In this document: positions 39,901 through 49,650 of the stretch, in pieces
Layout: each line of letters begins with the position of its first letter
Numbering within the stretch: the first letter of the stretch is position 1
DNA from: Hyaloraphidium curvatum
Lineage: Eukaryota; Monoblepharomycota; Hyaloraphidiomycetes; Hyaloraphidiales; Hyaloraphidiaceae
DNA: 64,000 nt
Direction: 5' to 3'
Assembly (NCBI GenBank): GCA_025558095.1
Contig: JAIVFI010000006.1
Coordinates: 434,001 to 498,000, forward strand
The notes under the pieces: model-generated
Database searches by the model: none
What the model was told of the DNA's origin: nothing
What the model saw: only the letters and a program-made list of their open reading frames with translations
Position numbers and translations under genes: made by a program

Positions 39901-42672
39901 TTCCACTATATGAGAGTCCAGAGGGTGGGAGGGGGGAGGGGGGTTAGGAGGAAGTGGTGAAGCGAGCTGGGGTGAGGTCAGCTGAGCGAGCTGCTGGCGG
40001 ATCGGAAAAATCCTCACGCCCCGGGCTTGCGCTGCATCCCATCGGATCACTCAGTGGCCGCGGACGCTGTTTGGGAACACCTTCGACTCGACGGATCTGC
40101 GGTTCCGGGCAGCGTTCGCTCATCCGCAGCCTGGGAATGGTCTGTGAAGCCGGACCGACGCGGACGTCGAGAGCACACCATCCCCAAACGTCTCGACTGC
40201 AATTGCCGGCGCAAACAATTGTCGTTGATGGCAGCTGCGCTTGCATGCCCCAGAAAGAAAGGTGAAAAAGTGTTACGTTGTCCGCAGGACCCGCAGCCGG
40301 ATGCGTGCGCTGCCGCAACGCTGCCGCCAAACACGGATGCGCTCGCCGGAACAACGGGCAGGAACAATGGATTCGAGCTCGGAGAGCCGGAAAGGGGCGG
40401 GAATCGGCGCGCGTAGCCACGCCGCACGTCCCTGGACGTCGGGGACTCCGGACAGCAGGCCCTCGGTCGGGCGGGCTGGAAAGCAGGGCCATAAAGCGGC
40501 GGAACAAGGCCGAAAGCGATGCGAGAAAGCCCGGTAGAAGGTGTTGCCGCCGGTGCTCCGTCGTCGGGGAGCGCTCCGGGGGCGGGGCTCACGGCGTCCT
40601 TGTCCCCTGCGCGCAGCGGCCACAGTAACGTCAATTCTGACTGATTCCGAGGCCGCCGTTTGATGTCCCGGGGCGCATCGTGCTCTCTTCATGTCGGCAA
40701 GACTGCCGCGACGCTCGTCGATCCGTCCCCGGCGGGACAATCACGGGGAACGCCGTCAGTCCGACGCTGGAACGAGCGGGGAACGGCGCCGGAAAAAGGC
40801 GAATGCAATGCGGAAACGCCCCGGAACCGGCGGAGGAGGGCCCGGGCGGCAAAGGAGAGTTCAACTAGAAGCGAACGGACGGTACTCTAGGTTAGAGCTA
40901 GGTTAGAGACTATATCAGACGGCGCATTCAATCTGAGACTCTCGCATCGGAAACATCTATCAATTACGCCGCTCCCGCTCCCCGCCGCCGCCCCACCCCC
41001 CCGCGCCGCACGTCGGTTACCAGCACTTGTGCTGACAACTGTGGGGCGCGGCGGCGCGGCAGCTGCCCGCCCGCCCGCCCGCGCCCGGCCCATTGTTTGG
41101 CCGGGCGTCCGCGGCGCGAGGGGCGCTGGGCGGCCGGCGGGCCTGCGGGGGGGAACCGCAGCGCACCCCCGCATCGGGTGTGCATCCCGCACGCCCGATC
41201 GGAGGTTGTTCGGGCCCGGAGCGCGGGTCCGGAGGACCGGGGTGCGTTGCGGATCGGGTGCGGCCCCTAGTCGAAGGGTACCACCCTACGCTGCCGCACG
41301 CCCCCGGGGCTCCGGAACCGCTCCGGAACCCGGCGTCGCACGTGGCGCCGGGGTGCCCAGGGGCCGGGCGGTCCGTCGGGAGGGATGGGGGCCGTTGCCT
41401 ACCCGTGAGCGTCCAGGGCGCGAGCCCGGGGCCGGCGTCAAGACCAGCCTGCCCTCCGGATCCGTGCGGGGGAACGGCGGTCGGCGCTTCCCGACCCGGC
41501 GGGCCGCTCGGTGCATAGGGGCGGATGCATGAGGTGGGTGCGCGTCCGGCCGTGGCTGACCTCCCGTCCTCCTCTTCCTTCCCCAGCGTTTCCTCCTTCC
41601 TTCCCCACCTGCAACGCATGCATCGGAGTCAGCGTCCGTGCATCCAAGCCGCGTCGCGCAAGGACGGACCCGGGACCCGGGTGGGGTGCGGAAGCGGCCC
41701 GGCTCGCTCCTCCGGGAGGGCGGCCTCGGTGCCGCCGGAGCCGGCGCCCAGGCGGCCGCATCCGCCCGGGTTCCCGCAGGACCCGTTCGCGTGCTCAGCA
41801 CGCGGGTGAGGTCTCCGTCGGGGGTTTGGGGGGCGGGCAGGCGCAGGAGAAGGGCACGAGCCCGAGCACCTCGGTGCAGCACTAAGCGCGCGGAGTCGTT
41901 TGACGACCCCGTCCGCCACTGCTTCCTGGGCCTGCCTGCTTGCCCAGCCCCGTCGCGGTGTTGCTTGAGCGAGTTCATTTCAGGTGAGCGTCGGCGCATG
42001 CACTTGCAGATGGGCGACACTGACACCCCTGTCCTCGCAGCCCAACGCAACGGACAGGGCGACAAGGCAACGAGTCGGCACAAGGCGGCAAGGACGCAAG
42101 AACGGCGGGATCCGGGGTGCCCGGGCGGCGGTTCCGCCGCCGGCCGGGTTTCACCGAGGATCCGCGGCGCGGGCTCAGGTGTTCCGGCACCAGACCCACG
42201 CCGCGGGTCTCCCGCGCGCCGGGCAGCTTGGGCAGGGTCGGACGAGCGGCATCCGTAGGGAGCCGAGAGGCACTTGACGTGCGGCCCATGCATGCCTGCC
42301 CTTCGGCGCGGGCGGCGGAGGCTCCCGAACCCCGGTCGGCTCCCGGCGCAGGTACTAACCAACAGGTCTGGCAATCGGCAAGGCGGCAAGGCGGCAGGCG
42401 TTGCTCCGAAAGCTGCAAAACAAATGAAGCATGCGAGAATGAGTCTCCAATCTTGCACTGCATGTACGTACAGCTGCATCAATAAAATGCTGATGCTCGT
42501 TTCCATTGATTATTGTTTTGGAAAGTCTCATGGCCTGGCCTGGCCTGGCGTTCTTTCCGCTGCGAGGCGAATGGGGAGCTTGGGGATCGATCGGGTCAAG
42601 TCAACTCGGCTCCCGCATCACCTCACCACAACGGAACTGGACCCGGGCTGCGTGTCCCCCAGACCATATCTA
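39901..42672. other. 2.8-kb GC-rich region without a convincing gene
   Basis: The largest gene-poor stretch of the window. Many long open frames occur on both strands, but their products are Arg/Pro/Gly/Ala-rich. They show no domain, signal peptide or conserved-looking motif, and overlapping frames look equally good, as expected from base composition. No transposase, reverse transcriptase or terminal repeats were seen. It may hold promoters, a non-coding RNA or decayed sequence. Confidence 0.5.
40887..40908. repeat. two tandem copies of an 11-bp unit
   Basis: CTAGGTTAGAG occurs twice head to tail, in an AT-richer pocket of the gene-poor region. Function unknown. Confidence 0.6.
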
Positions 42673-44164
42673 ATGGAAGACCCGAAGGACGTGCTCACGA
42701 TTGCGACGACCGTGGGCGGACTCACTGGCGCGGAATGGCTTTGCTTGCTGCCCGCGCCGACCTCCCCTTTGGTGAACCTTTCGCGCGAGGCCGGCGAAAT
42801 CGGGGAGGACGAACACGGCGACGACGAACCCCGAGAGCAGGACCCCGGCAAAGACGCCCGCGACGCGTCGCCGCTGACGTGGGCGGATTTCGACGCCGGA
42901 ATCGCCAGTGCACCGCGTCCTGCTCCACCAATTCCGACGCAACCCGTCTTACGTCAACGGTCGATTCTGGGCTCGATTGGCCTTTTTCTCCCCGCCGAGA
43001 TTCGCGCTGATTCTCGCCACCTTTTGGACGCTTGCGGTCGATTCGGGCGCCTTCTCGGCGAGGGGCCTGGCTGCAGGCACTGCCGGATTCGCCATCATCG
43101 AGCTCGGCTATGCCTTCTTCACGCCGCGATTGGTGAAGGCCGCGGTCGCGATCCGCAGGGATCTGGATCGGCATCCTTTCGCCCGCTTCGTGCGCTGGAA
43201 GCAGCTGTGCCTTGCAGGAGCGGACGGCCGAACACCGAGTTCCCTCAATAGGCACGAGCCGGCGGACCCGCTGTGTCCGTGCCCGGCGCATTCGTGTGCA
43301 AACTCTAGGATCCTGGGACCGTCGGCGGCGGTGCAAGCCACCTTCGTGCTGTTCCGCGGGCTGGTGTTCATCGGTGTTTTCGGTGCCCTGACGTTCTGGA
43401 CGCCGCTCGTCCTTTTTGGAGGGGAGACCTGGACTTCGCCATGGAGGGGAATCCTTGCGGCATGTGTGGTCGTCCAAACGATCGTCGTGTGCTACGTGCA
43501 GACCCTTGATGGTCCGGTGCCGGACGTGGAGCTGCAGGGGCTACAAAGGCGGCTGGTAAACCGCGCAACCACCAGCGCTCTCTCGTCTTTCCTCGCGCGG
43601 TGCTCCAAGGCAGGGATGGCAAGCGTCAACTGGCCGGCGGTCGAACCCTACGTCGAGGTGCACCTGGCCCTCGTGCCTTCCTGGCGTGCCGTGAGCGCCG
43701 TGACCGCAACCGGGATCACCATCCAGGCCGGCTTGGTGGGCATCATCGTCTGCGCCATGTGCGTGACCGTGTTCGGTTCGGGATGCATCCCCGCGTACCT
43801 GCTCGGCGCGCTGCTCCTGATGGCGGCCCAGTTCCTCGCCAATCTGTCCAACGTCGCGGCGGCCAACGCCGGCGTCTCTCGCACGGCCTTGCTCTACGGT
43901 CGCGCCCGCACCGAGCTGCAGCTCATCCTCACCCGCAGGCCGGACCACCCCGAAGCGGCACGGCTGCGGGAGCACGCGCTGCTGCTGGAGCGGTTCGAAA
44001 CCGCCGCCAAGGCGGACCTGGCGCGGGTGGCCGGGTTTCCTGCGGACTATTCCGTGCTGAGGGGGATCGTCGTCACCGCCTTGACGGTCGGAGTGGGGCT
44101 CTACGGCATCCTGCGGGGCGCGGGCGTCTGGGTGACTGTGCAGTCGGCCTGCCCGGTCGTGTAG
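42673..44164 (+). CDS. polytopic membrane protein of unknown function
   Basis: Two frames appear to belong together. The first (ATG 42673) encodes MEDPKDVLTIATTVGGLTG and an acidic stretch. The second, from about 42905 to the stop at 44164, encodes several membrane helices (PRFALILATFWTLAVDSGAF; TAGFAIIELGYAFF; FVLFRGLVFIGVFGALTFW; GILAACVVVQTIVVCYVQ; ITIQAGLVGIIVCAMCVTVF; IPAYLLGALLLMAAQFLANL). It ends in a further hydrophobic segment near the C-terminus. I could not find a donor/acceptor pair of plausible length that joins the two frames, so the 5' end is provisional. A 102-nt in-frame stretch (about 43206-43307) with GTGCCT...CTCTAG borders may also be an intron. Family unknown; a transporter-like or scaffold role cannot be told apart. 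Confidence 0.5.
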
Positions 44165-44374
44165 AACGAGTGGGGCGAGTATATCCCAGTATGTCGCCAC
44201 ATCTAGCTGCCGGATTGCTGCTCCGCACCGTTGTCGCCTCTTTTAGGCCAATCCAGCAAATCAGCAGAGGCGATCTCGGCCGGTGCTCGAGTGACCACTA
44301 CTGACTGATGATCATATGATCCGCCGCAACGCGTACGTCGTCCGGATTCTAACTTCCGAAGCAACGCCGCCGCG

Positions 44375-45499
44375 ATGCCGGCAACCGAAATCTCGGCCCC
44401 GCGCATCTTCACCGGCCGCGAATGGCTCCCCCTCTCCTCGCTCTCCGTGTCTCCCGAGGGCAACATCGCGTCGCTCGGCCCCATCGCGTCCCCGGATCCC
44501 GCCTCCCTCTCCCTGTCCCGCGGCTTCCTCTGCCCCTCCTTCGTCGACGTGCAGCTGTACGGCGGCGGCGGCATGCTGTTTTCCAACCGCCCCTGCGCGG
44601 AGTCGATCCGCCTCGCGCGGGAGGAGCACCTGCGGACGGGGACGACGCATTTTCAAATAACGCTCAACTGCAGCCCCGCCGAGACCATGTGGCGCGCGGT
44701 GGACGCATGCAAAGAGTACCTCGCCTCCGGGGGCAAGGGTCTCGCGGGGTTGCATCTCGAGGGACCGTTCTTCTCGCCGGCGAAGCGCGGGGCGCACCTG
44801 GCCGAGTTTGTCGCCCGGCCCACCGCCGAGCTGGCGCGGGAGATCGTGCGGCGGACAGACGGGCTGCCGACGTTCATGACGGTGGCGCCGGAGGAGTTTG
44901 GCGGGGACGGGGCGCTGGACCTCCTGCTGGCGTCGCACGTCAGGCTGTCGCTGGGCCACTCGGATGCCACGCACGCGCAAGCCCGCGCCGCATTCGCCAG
45001 AGGGATCCGCAATGTGACGCACCTGTTCAATGCGCAGAGCCAGTGGACTTCCCGCGCGCTGGGCGTCGTGGGGGCGACGCTCGAGAGCGGAACGGCCAGG
45101 GCGTCGGTGGTGGCGGACGGGCTGCACGTGGATTTCGCAGGGATAGGGTTGGCGAAACGACTGATGGGCGATAGGCTGTTTCTCATCACCGACGCGGTGA
45201 CGGAGGACGTGTCGGGGCCGTACAAATTCTCGCGGCGCGGCGGGGCGAGGTTCGAGGACGAGAACGGGACGCTGAGCGGGTCGGCGCTGACCATGATCGA
45301 GGCGGTACGGAACTGCGTGCGCGAGGTTGGCATTCCGGTCGAGGAAGCGCTGAGGATGGCGTCGATGTACCCGGCCGAGGTGCTGGGGCTGGACGCGAAG
45401 CTGGGGACGCTCGAGGCGGGGAAGGAGGCGACGTTCCTGTGGCTCTCGGACGAGCTCGAGGTGCTCGGCGTGTGGGTCGAGGGCGAGCGGGTCGTGTGA
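44375..45499 (+). CDS. nagA: N-acetylglucosamine-6-phosphate deacetylase
   Basis: Amidohydrolase that removes acetate from GlcNAc-6-phosphate, a cytoplasmic step in chitin-derived amino-sugar use. Intronless, 374 aa, close to the usual length. Family motifs in order: GFLCPSFVDVQLYGGGGMLF, LHLEGPFFSPAKRGAH (metal-binding Glu), LSLGHSDATHAQA (metal His), NVTHLFNAQS (metal His), VVADGLHVDF and the catalytic Asp in FLITDAV. The C-terminal end (ASMYPAEVLGLDAKLGTLEAG, KEATFLWL) is typical. The ATG at 44375 sits just before the small beta domain. No adjacent amino-sugar genes were found, so the pathway is not clustered here. Confidence 0.93.
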   Translation: MPATEISAPRIFTGREWLPLSSLSVSPEGNIASLGPIASPDPASLSLSRGFLCPSFVDVQLYGGGGMLFSNRPCAESIRLAREEHLRTGTTHFQITLNCSPAETMWRAVDACKEYLASGGKGLAGLHLEGPFFSPAKRGAHLAEFVARPTAELAREIVRRTDGLPTFMTVAPEEFGGDGALDLLLASHVRLSLGHSDATHAQARAAFARGIRNVTHLFNAQSQWTSRALGVVGATLESGTARASVVADGLHVDFAGIGLAKRLMGDRLFLITDAVTEDVSGPYKFSRRGGARFEDENGTLSGSALTMIEAVRNCVREVGIPVEEALRMASMYPAEVLGLDAKLGTLEAGKEATFLWLSDELEVLGVWVEGERVV

Positions 45500-45582
45500 G
45501 CACCCGGCAAGAGAGACGTTCTCCGAAAGTCGCCCAGCGATCCCATTCGAGCCGTGCACAAGCCACACTCCCCGGCACCCCC

Positions 45583-46366
45583 TCATTTGCCGGCCTTGCC
45601 CTTTCCTTTCGCGTCCTTGGATGCCCCTTTTGCCTTTGCGTCCTCCAGCTTTGCGCCGCGCTTGTCCACCATGGTCTGTGCCTTCTTCACTGCGTCGCTC
45701 GGCTGGTACAGCCCCGCGCCCGACGAGATCATTGCCGGCAGGCTCATCTGCCCGCCCTGCGCCTGGGCCTTGAGCTGCTGCGCGGTCTGGCGCTTCTGCA
45801 CCTCGAACTGCATGCGCATGACCTCCTCGTTCTGCCTGCGGATCGCGGCGGCGGGCTCCTTCGCGGCCTCCAGCTTGCCGCCCACGGCGCGCAGCAGCGC
45901 CTCCTTGCCTGGCAGCCTCGCGTTTGCGGGGCCGCCGTCGACGCGCAGCTGCACGCGCACGCGGCCTGCGCGCAGCGGGTCCTTCGGGTGGCGCTTGCGC
46001 GGCTCGACGGCGACGAGCAGCGGCGCGGCGGTCTCCTGCACGGCCAGCTGGGTCGCCTGCACGAGCAGCACGAGGTCGCAGGCCGGCGCGGCGAGCCTGC
46101 GCGGCACGCGGCGGCCGGCGGCGCGCGACGCGTCCCGGTCGAAGTAGACCGGGTACAGCGCCACCCACGGCCGCAGCTGCTCGGCGGAGAACCCGAGCGG
46201 CGGCGGCGGCGCGGGCCGCGGCGCCGCAGCCGGCTCCGCCTGCGAGGACGACGCCAGCGCGGGCAGGTCGTAGTCCGCGTTGTCCGCGTCAAAGTCCTAA
46301 GCCACGGCTCGCATTGGCGCTCATCGCTATCGGCAAACAAAGCCCCACCTCGATGGTCGCCGACAT
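45583..46366 (-). CDS. SRP19: signal recognition particle subunit SRP19/Sec65
   Basis: RNA-binding SRP subunit that stabilises SRP RNA for SRP54 loading. A six-codon first exon (46366-46349, MSATIE) joins exon 46296-45583 to give 243 aa. The N-terminus is acidic (DFDADNADYDLP), and the SRP19 core begins PWVALYPVYFD and RAAGRRVPRRLA. The typical HPKDPLRAGRVRVQL segment follows. The C-terminus is Lys/Ala-rich (KGASKDAKGKGKAGK), as in many SRP19 proteins. A middle Gln-rich helix (NEEVMRMQFEVQKRQ) is an extension shared with other fungal Sec65 proteins. It converges with nagA (83 bp apart) and diverges from the DcpS gene with 94 bp between start codons. Confidence 0.9.
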
Positions 46367-46460
46367 CGCGGGGAGAGGGGCGCGGAGGGCGGGAAACGAA
46401 TGACCGCGGTCGTCCTCCGCCCGATCAGCGTCGGTCTGTTGACGCCCACGCGTCTTAGCA
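46367..46460. promoter_or_regulatory. compact bidirectional promoter region
   Basis: Only 94 bp separate the start codons of SRP19 (minus) and DcpS (plus). Both transcripts must therefore start within this interval or in the neighbour's 5' region. No TATA box is apparent. Confidence 0.45.
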
Positions 46461-47627
46461 ATGGCCGACTCGGGAGGGGACGAAAATGCCAGGAAGACTC
46501 TGCAAGTCCTGAAACGCTTCAAGTTCGAGCGCGTCCTCGGCGAAGGTGGCCGGGCCGGCTCGTCGTAGCGGGCATGCCGAGGTTGACGCCCCAGACCACC
46601 CCGCCCAGACCCGCGGACCAAGTCAGTCAACATTCTGGGCACCGTATCCCCCGCAGATGACTCGGATCCCGGCGCGGAGGGGTCCCAGGCGGTGCTGTGC
46701 GTCGAGAAGCTCCACTTTACCGAGTCGGAGATCCCCGTCCTCGCAACCGAGCGACTGGACTCGGTGACGGTCCGCGACTCGAACGATATCTACACCTGGA
46801 TCAACGCGAGCCTGACTCGGGGCGAGCGGACGGGTAAACGGCGCAGGACAGAGGCGGAACCGGACGGCGGACCGCCCCCGGACGCGGAACCGGACGTCAA
46901 GGTCTACCTGATCCACCCCGCCACCGAGCTCCACGTCAAAAAGTACACCGCGCAGCCGCGCGTCCTCGTGCGCGAGACCCCGGAGCTCCACCGCGCCGTC
47001 ACCCTGCCCTACATCCGCTCGATCCCCGCCAAGCGCACGGCTTGGGTGCAGAACATCCTGGACGGGACCAAGGAGCAGGAATCCGTCGTGCTCAGCGACC
47101 CCGACCCGGCGACGGGGTTCGTCGTGGTGCCGGACTCCAAGTGGGACCGCAGGAGGGCGGACGAGCTGTACCTGCAGGTGCTCTGCAGGGACCCTGCGCT
47201 GGGCTCGCTGCGGGACCTGAGGGCGGCGCACCTGCCGCTGCTGCGGAACATCAGGAGGGCCGTCGGCAGGCGCGCGGGGGAGCTGTACGAGGGGGTGAGG
47301 CCGGAGCACCTGAGGATGTTCATCCACTACCAGCCGAGCTACTGTGGGTCCCTCGCCGCGCCCGATCGCCGTTCCGTCGCCTGCTCACCCCCTTCCCCCG
47401 CATCAGACCGCTTCCACGTGCACGTGACCCACATCCGCGTCTCCGAAGGCGCCGGCGCGGCCGTCGGCCAGGCGCACCTGCTCGAGGACGTGGTGGCCAA
47501 CCTAGAGGCGGACGGGGAGCACTACGCCAAGAGGACGATGCTGTTTGCCCTGGGGGTAGATACGGACCTGTACGCGCGGTTCGCCGGGTGCGGATCGACC
47601 TTTCTGAATGGAGCGGACGCCGAGTGA
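46461..47627 (+). CDS. DCPS: scavenger mRNA decapping enzyme DcpS
   Basis: HIT-family pyrophosphatase that hydrolyses the cap dinucleotide left after 3'-5' mRNA decay. Exons 46461-46545, 46627-47343 and 47407-47627 give 340 aa. The N-terminal domain starts LKRFKFERVLGEVNILGTV; the cap-binding side has VYLIHPATELHVKKY. The catalytic domain has GFVVVPDSKWD, SLRDLRAAHLPLLRNI and the HIT region HYQPSYYRFHVHVTHI, assembled by splicing at 47343/47407. In the homologues I know, this reads YYHxHxH. Here the first His of the triad is Arg, while the central catalytic His and the third remain. The C-terminus (EDVVANLE, YAKRTMLFALG) is typical. Confidence 0.9.
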
Positions 47628-47757
47628 ATGCCGAGGCGTTCCGCACAGCCTCCTCGCCCCCCGGAGAAATCTTCAACCGCCGAAGCGCCGTGTTGGGCGA
47701 CAACACGTACCTCCCACGGCCCGACGAGCGGCACCTCGCCTCGCCATCTTTGCCGCC

Positions 47758-49480
47758 ATGGCCGCCGTGCAGACCTCGCTCTTCACGCCCAACCCCGTCG
47801 CGCTCAGCGACCCCGTCCTCCTCGACCTGAGGAAGCGGATGAGGGGGCGAATCGTCACGCCGCAGGGTGCGTACCCGATGGGCATCGTGGAGGGGTGGCT
47901 TTGGATGTTCCTGGCGTCAAAGAGGCGGTCGGACGGGGCTCGGACGGGCGAACGGGCCTTCGGGTTGCCGGAGACGAGCTTCTGCCGTCCTGGATCACGT
48001 CTAACCCACTTTCCGCGCCGCAGACACGGACTTTGACTTCCTCATCTCCGATGGCGTCTTCAACAAGCTCCAGACGAACCGCCCGCGGGCCCTCCTCCAG
48101 CCCGTCGGCACCGCGGACGTCTCGGCGATCCTCAAGTACCTCACCTCCAAGAAGATCGAGTTCACCGTCTCGGGCGGGCGCCACACGATGCGGTGCTTCA
48201 AGACCAACGTGGTGACCATCGACCTGCGCCTCATGCGCGGCGTCATCGTCGACCGCGAGCGCAAGGTGGCCCACGTCCAGGGAGGCGCCAAGCTCGCCGA
48301 CTTCGACGGCGAGTGCCACGCGCAGGGGCTCTGCACCGTCACCGGCTCCGACCCCCGCACGGGCGTCGGCGGTTACCTCCTCGGCGGCGGCTGGGGCTGG
48401 CTCTCGCGCAAGTGGGGCATGGCGTGCGACAACATCCTCGAGGTCGAGTGCGTGCTCGCGGACGGGAGCGTCGTGATCGCCAGCGAGAAGGAGCACCCGG
48501 ACCTGTTCTGGGCGCTGCGCGGCGCCGGTGCCTCGTTCGCGGTTTGCACACGCTTCACCCTGAAGCTGTACGACCTGCCCAAGACAACCATCGCGGGGTT
48601 CCAGCTCTACCCCGAGGGGCAGGGCAAGGAGTGCCTGCGGGCCGTGAGGGATCACATCAAGACGGCGCCGCGCGAGGTGGCGACGATGTGGGAGCTCAAC
48701 TGGTCGGTCATTTCCGCCGAAATCTGGCTGCAGCCGTTGCTTATTCGTGTTCCAGGGGCCCTCCGAACCCGCAGACGGGCGTGCGCCGTCCTTTCGCGCA
48801 GATCCTGCCCATCTACCTCGGCGACTCGGAGCAGGAAGGCTGGAAGCTGCTCAAACCCGTCATGGAGCGCGTCCCGAACCCCTTCGTCAAGAACGTCGGC
48901 GTGATCAAGTACTCGACCCTGCAGAGCATGCTCGTGACGCACATCCACCCGAGCTTCCGCACCGAGACTGCGCTCTTCGTGCCCGAGATCCCGGACGAGC
49001 TCGTGGACATCCTGTTCGAGCAGTTCGAGAAGTCGCCCCTCCCGGGAACGTTCCTGGCCTGCTTCGCGATCGGCGGGGCCATCGGCGACAAGGAGCCCGG
49101 CGAAACCGCCTTCCCGTGGCGCCTCAAGAGCGGGCACTGGATCACGTGCCTCGCGTCCGCCACCAATGAGAAGGACCACAAGACCATGGAGGGCTGGGTC
49201 GCCGAGACCGCGGGCAAGATCATGAAGTTCTCGACCGGTCAGTTCGCCAACCGTATCGGCAACGCTAGCACGGCCGACAGCGGGTACGACGCCGCGATGG
49301 ACTTCTTTGGGAAAAACACCGAGCGGGTGCGTACTCCGCGGGGAATTGCTCGCGTGCATTTTCTGACACCGTTCCGCCTCGCAGTTGAGGGCCCTGAAGG
49401 CGAAATACGACCCCGGCAACGCCTTCCACAACTCGGACTCTGGGGCGCTCGTTGTCGCGGAGGAGAAGGCGAGCCTGTAA
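47758..49480 (+). CDS. FAD-linked oxidase (BBE/PCMH-type)
   Basis: Flavoprotein oxidase of about 484 aa, predicted exons 47758-47866, 48024-48702, 48756-49326 and 49385-49480. The FAD-binding PCMH domain has ALLQPVGTADVSAILKYL, FTVSGGRHTM (the His is a candidate for covalent FAD), DLRLMRGVIVD, VQGGAKLADFD and GVGGYLLGGGWGWLSRKWG. The Cys in MACDNILEVE could be a second attachment site. The BBE-type end is KYDPGNAFHNS. No signal peptide is visible. The intron at 48703-48755 is uncertain: its donor (GTCGGT) is poor, and it is proposed because the frame must change there. A frameshift is the alternative. The substrate (sugar, alkaloid or other alcohol/amine) cannot be inferred. Confidence 0.82.
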
Positions 49481-49650
49481 ATTGCTAATGAGATGTAGAA
49501 AAGCGCCGTTAGAAATTGTCAATGTTGTGACTGCTTCGGTGTTTGGGGGTGGCTAAAGCCCGACGCGCACCGTCACCGGTGGTCGTAACAGGGTTTTGGG
49601 ACCCTACCGGACCGCTGAACCGTGCCCCGAGCTCCTGTCGAACCATCGCC

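Noticed and set aside
40887-40908. Tandem CTAGGTTAGAG as a telomere-like repeat
   Set aside because: Only two copies, and the unit differs from TTAGGG-type telomere repeats.
41286-42506. 406-residue minus-strand frame and several plus-strand frames in the gene-poor block
   Set aside because: Low-complexity Arg/Pro/Gly products, several equally long overlapping frames, no start context or domain.
44312-46168. 618-residue minus-strand frame across nagA and SRP19
   Set aside because: It lies antisense to all of nagA and out of frame with SRP19; no recognisable motif.
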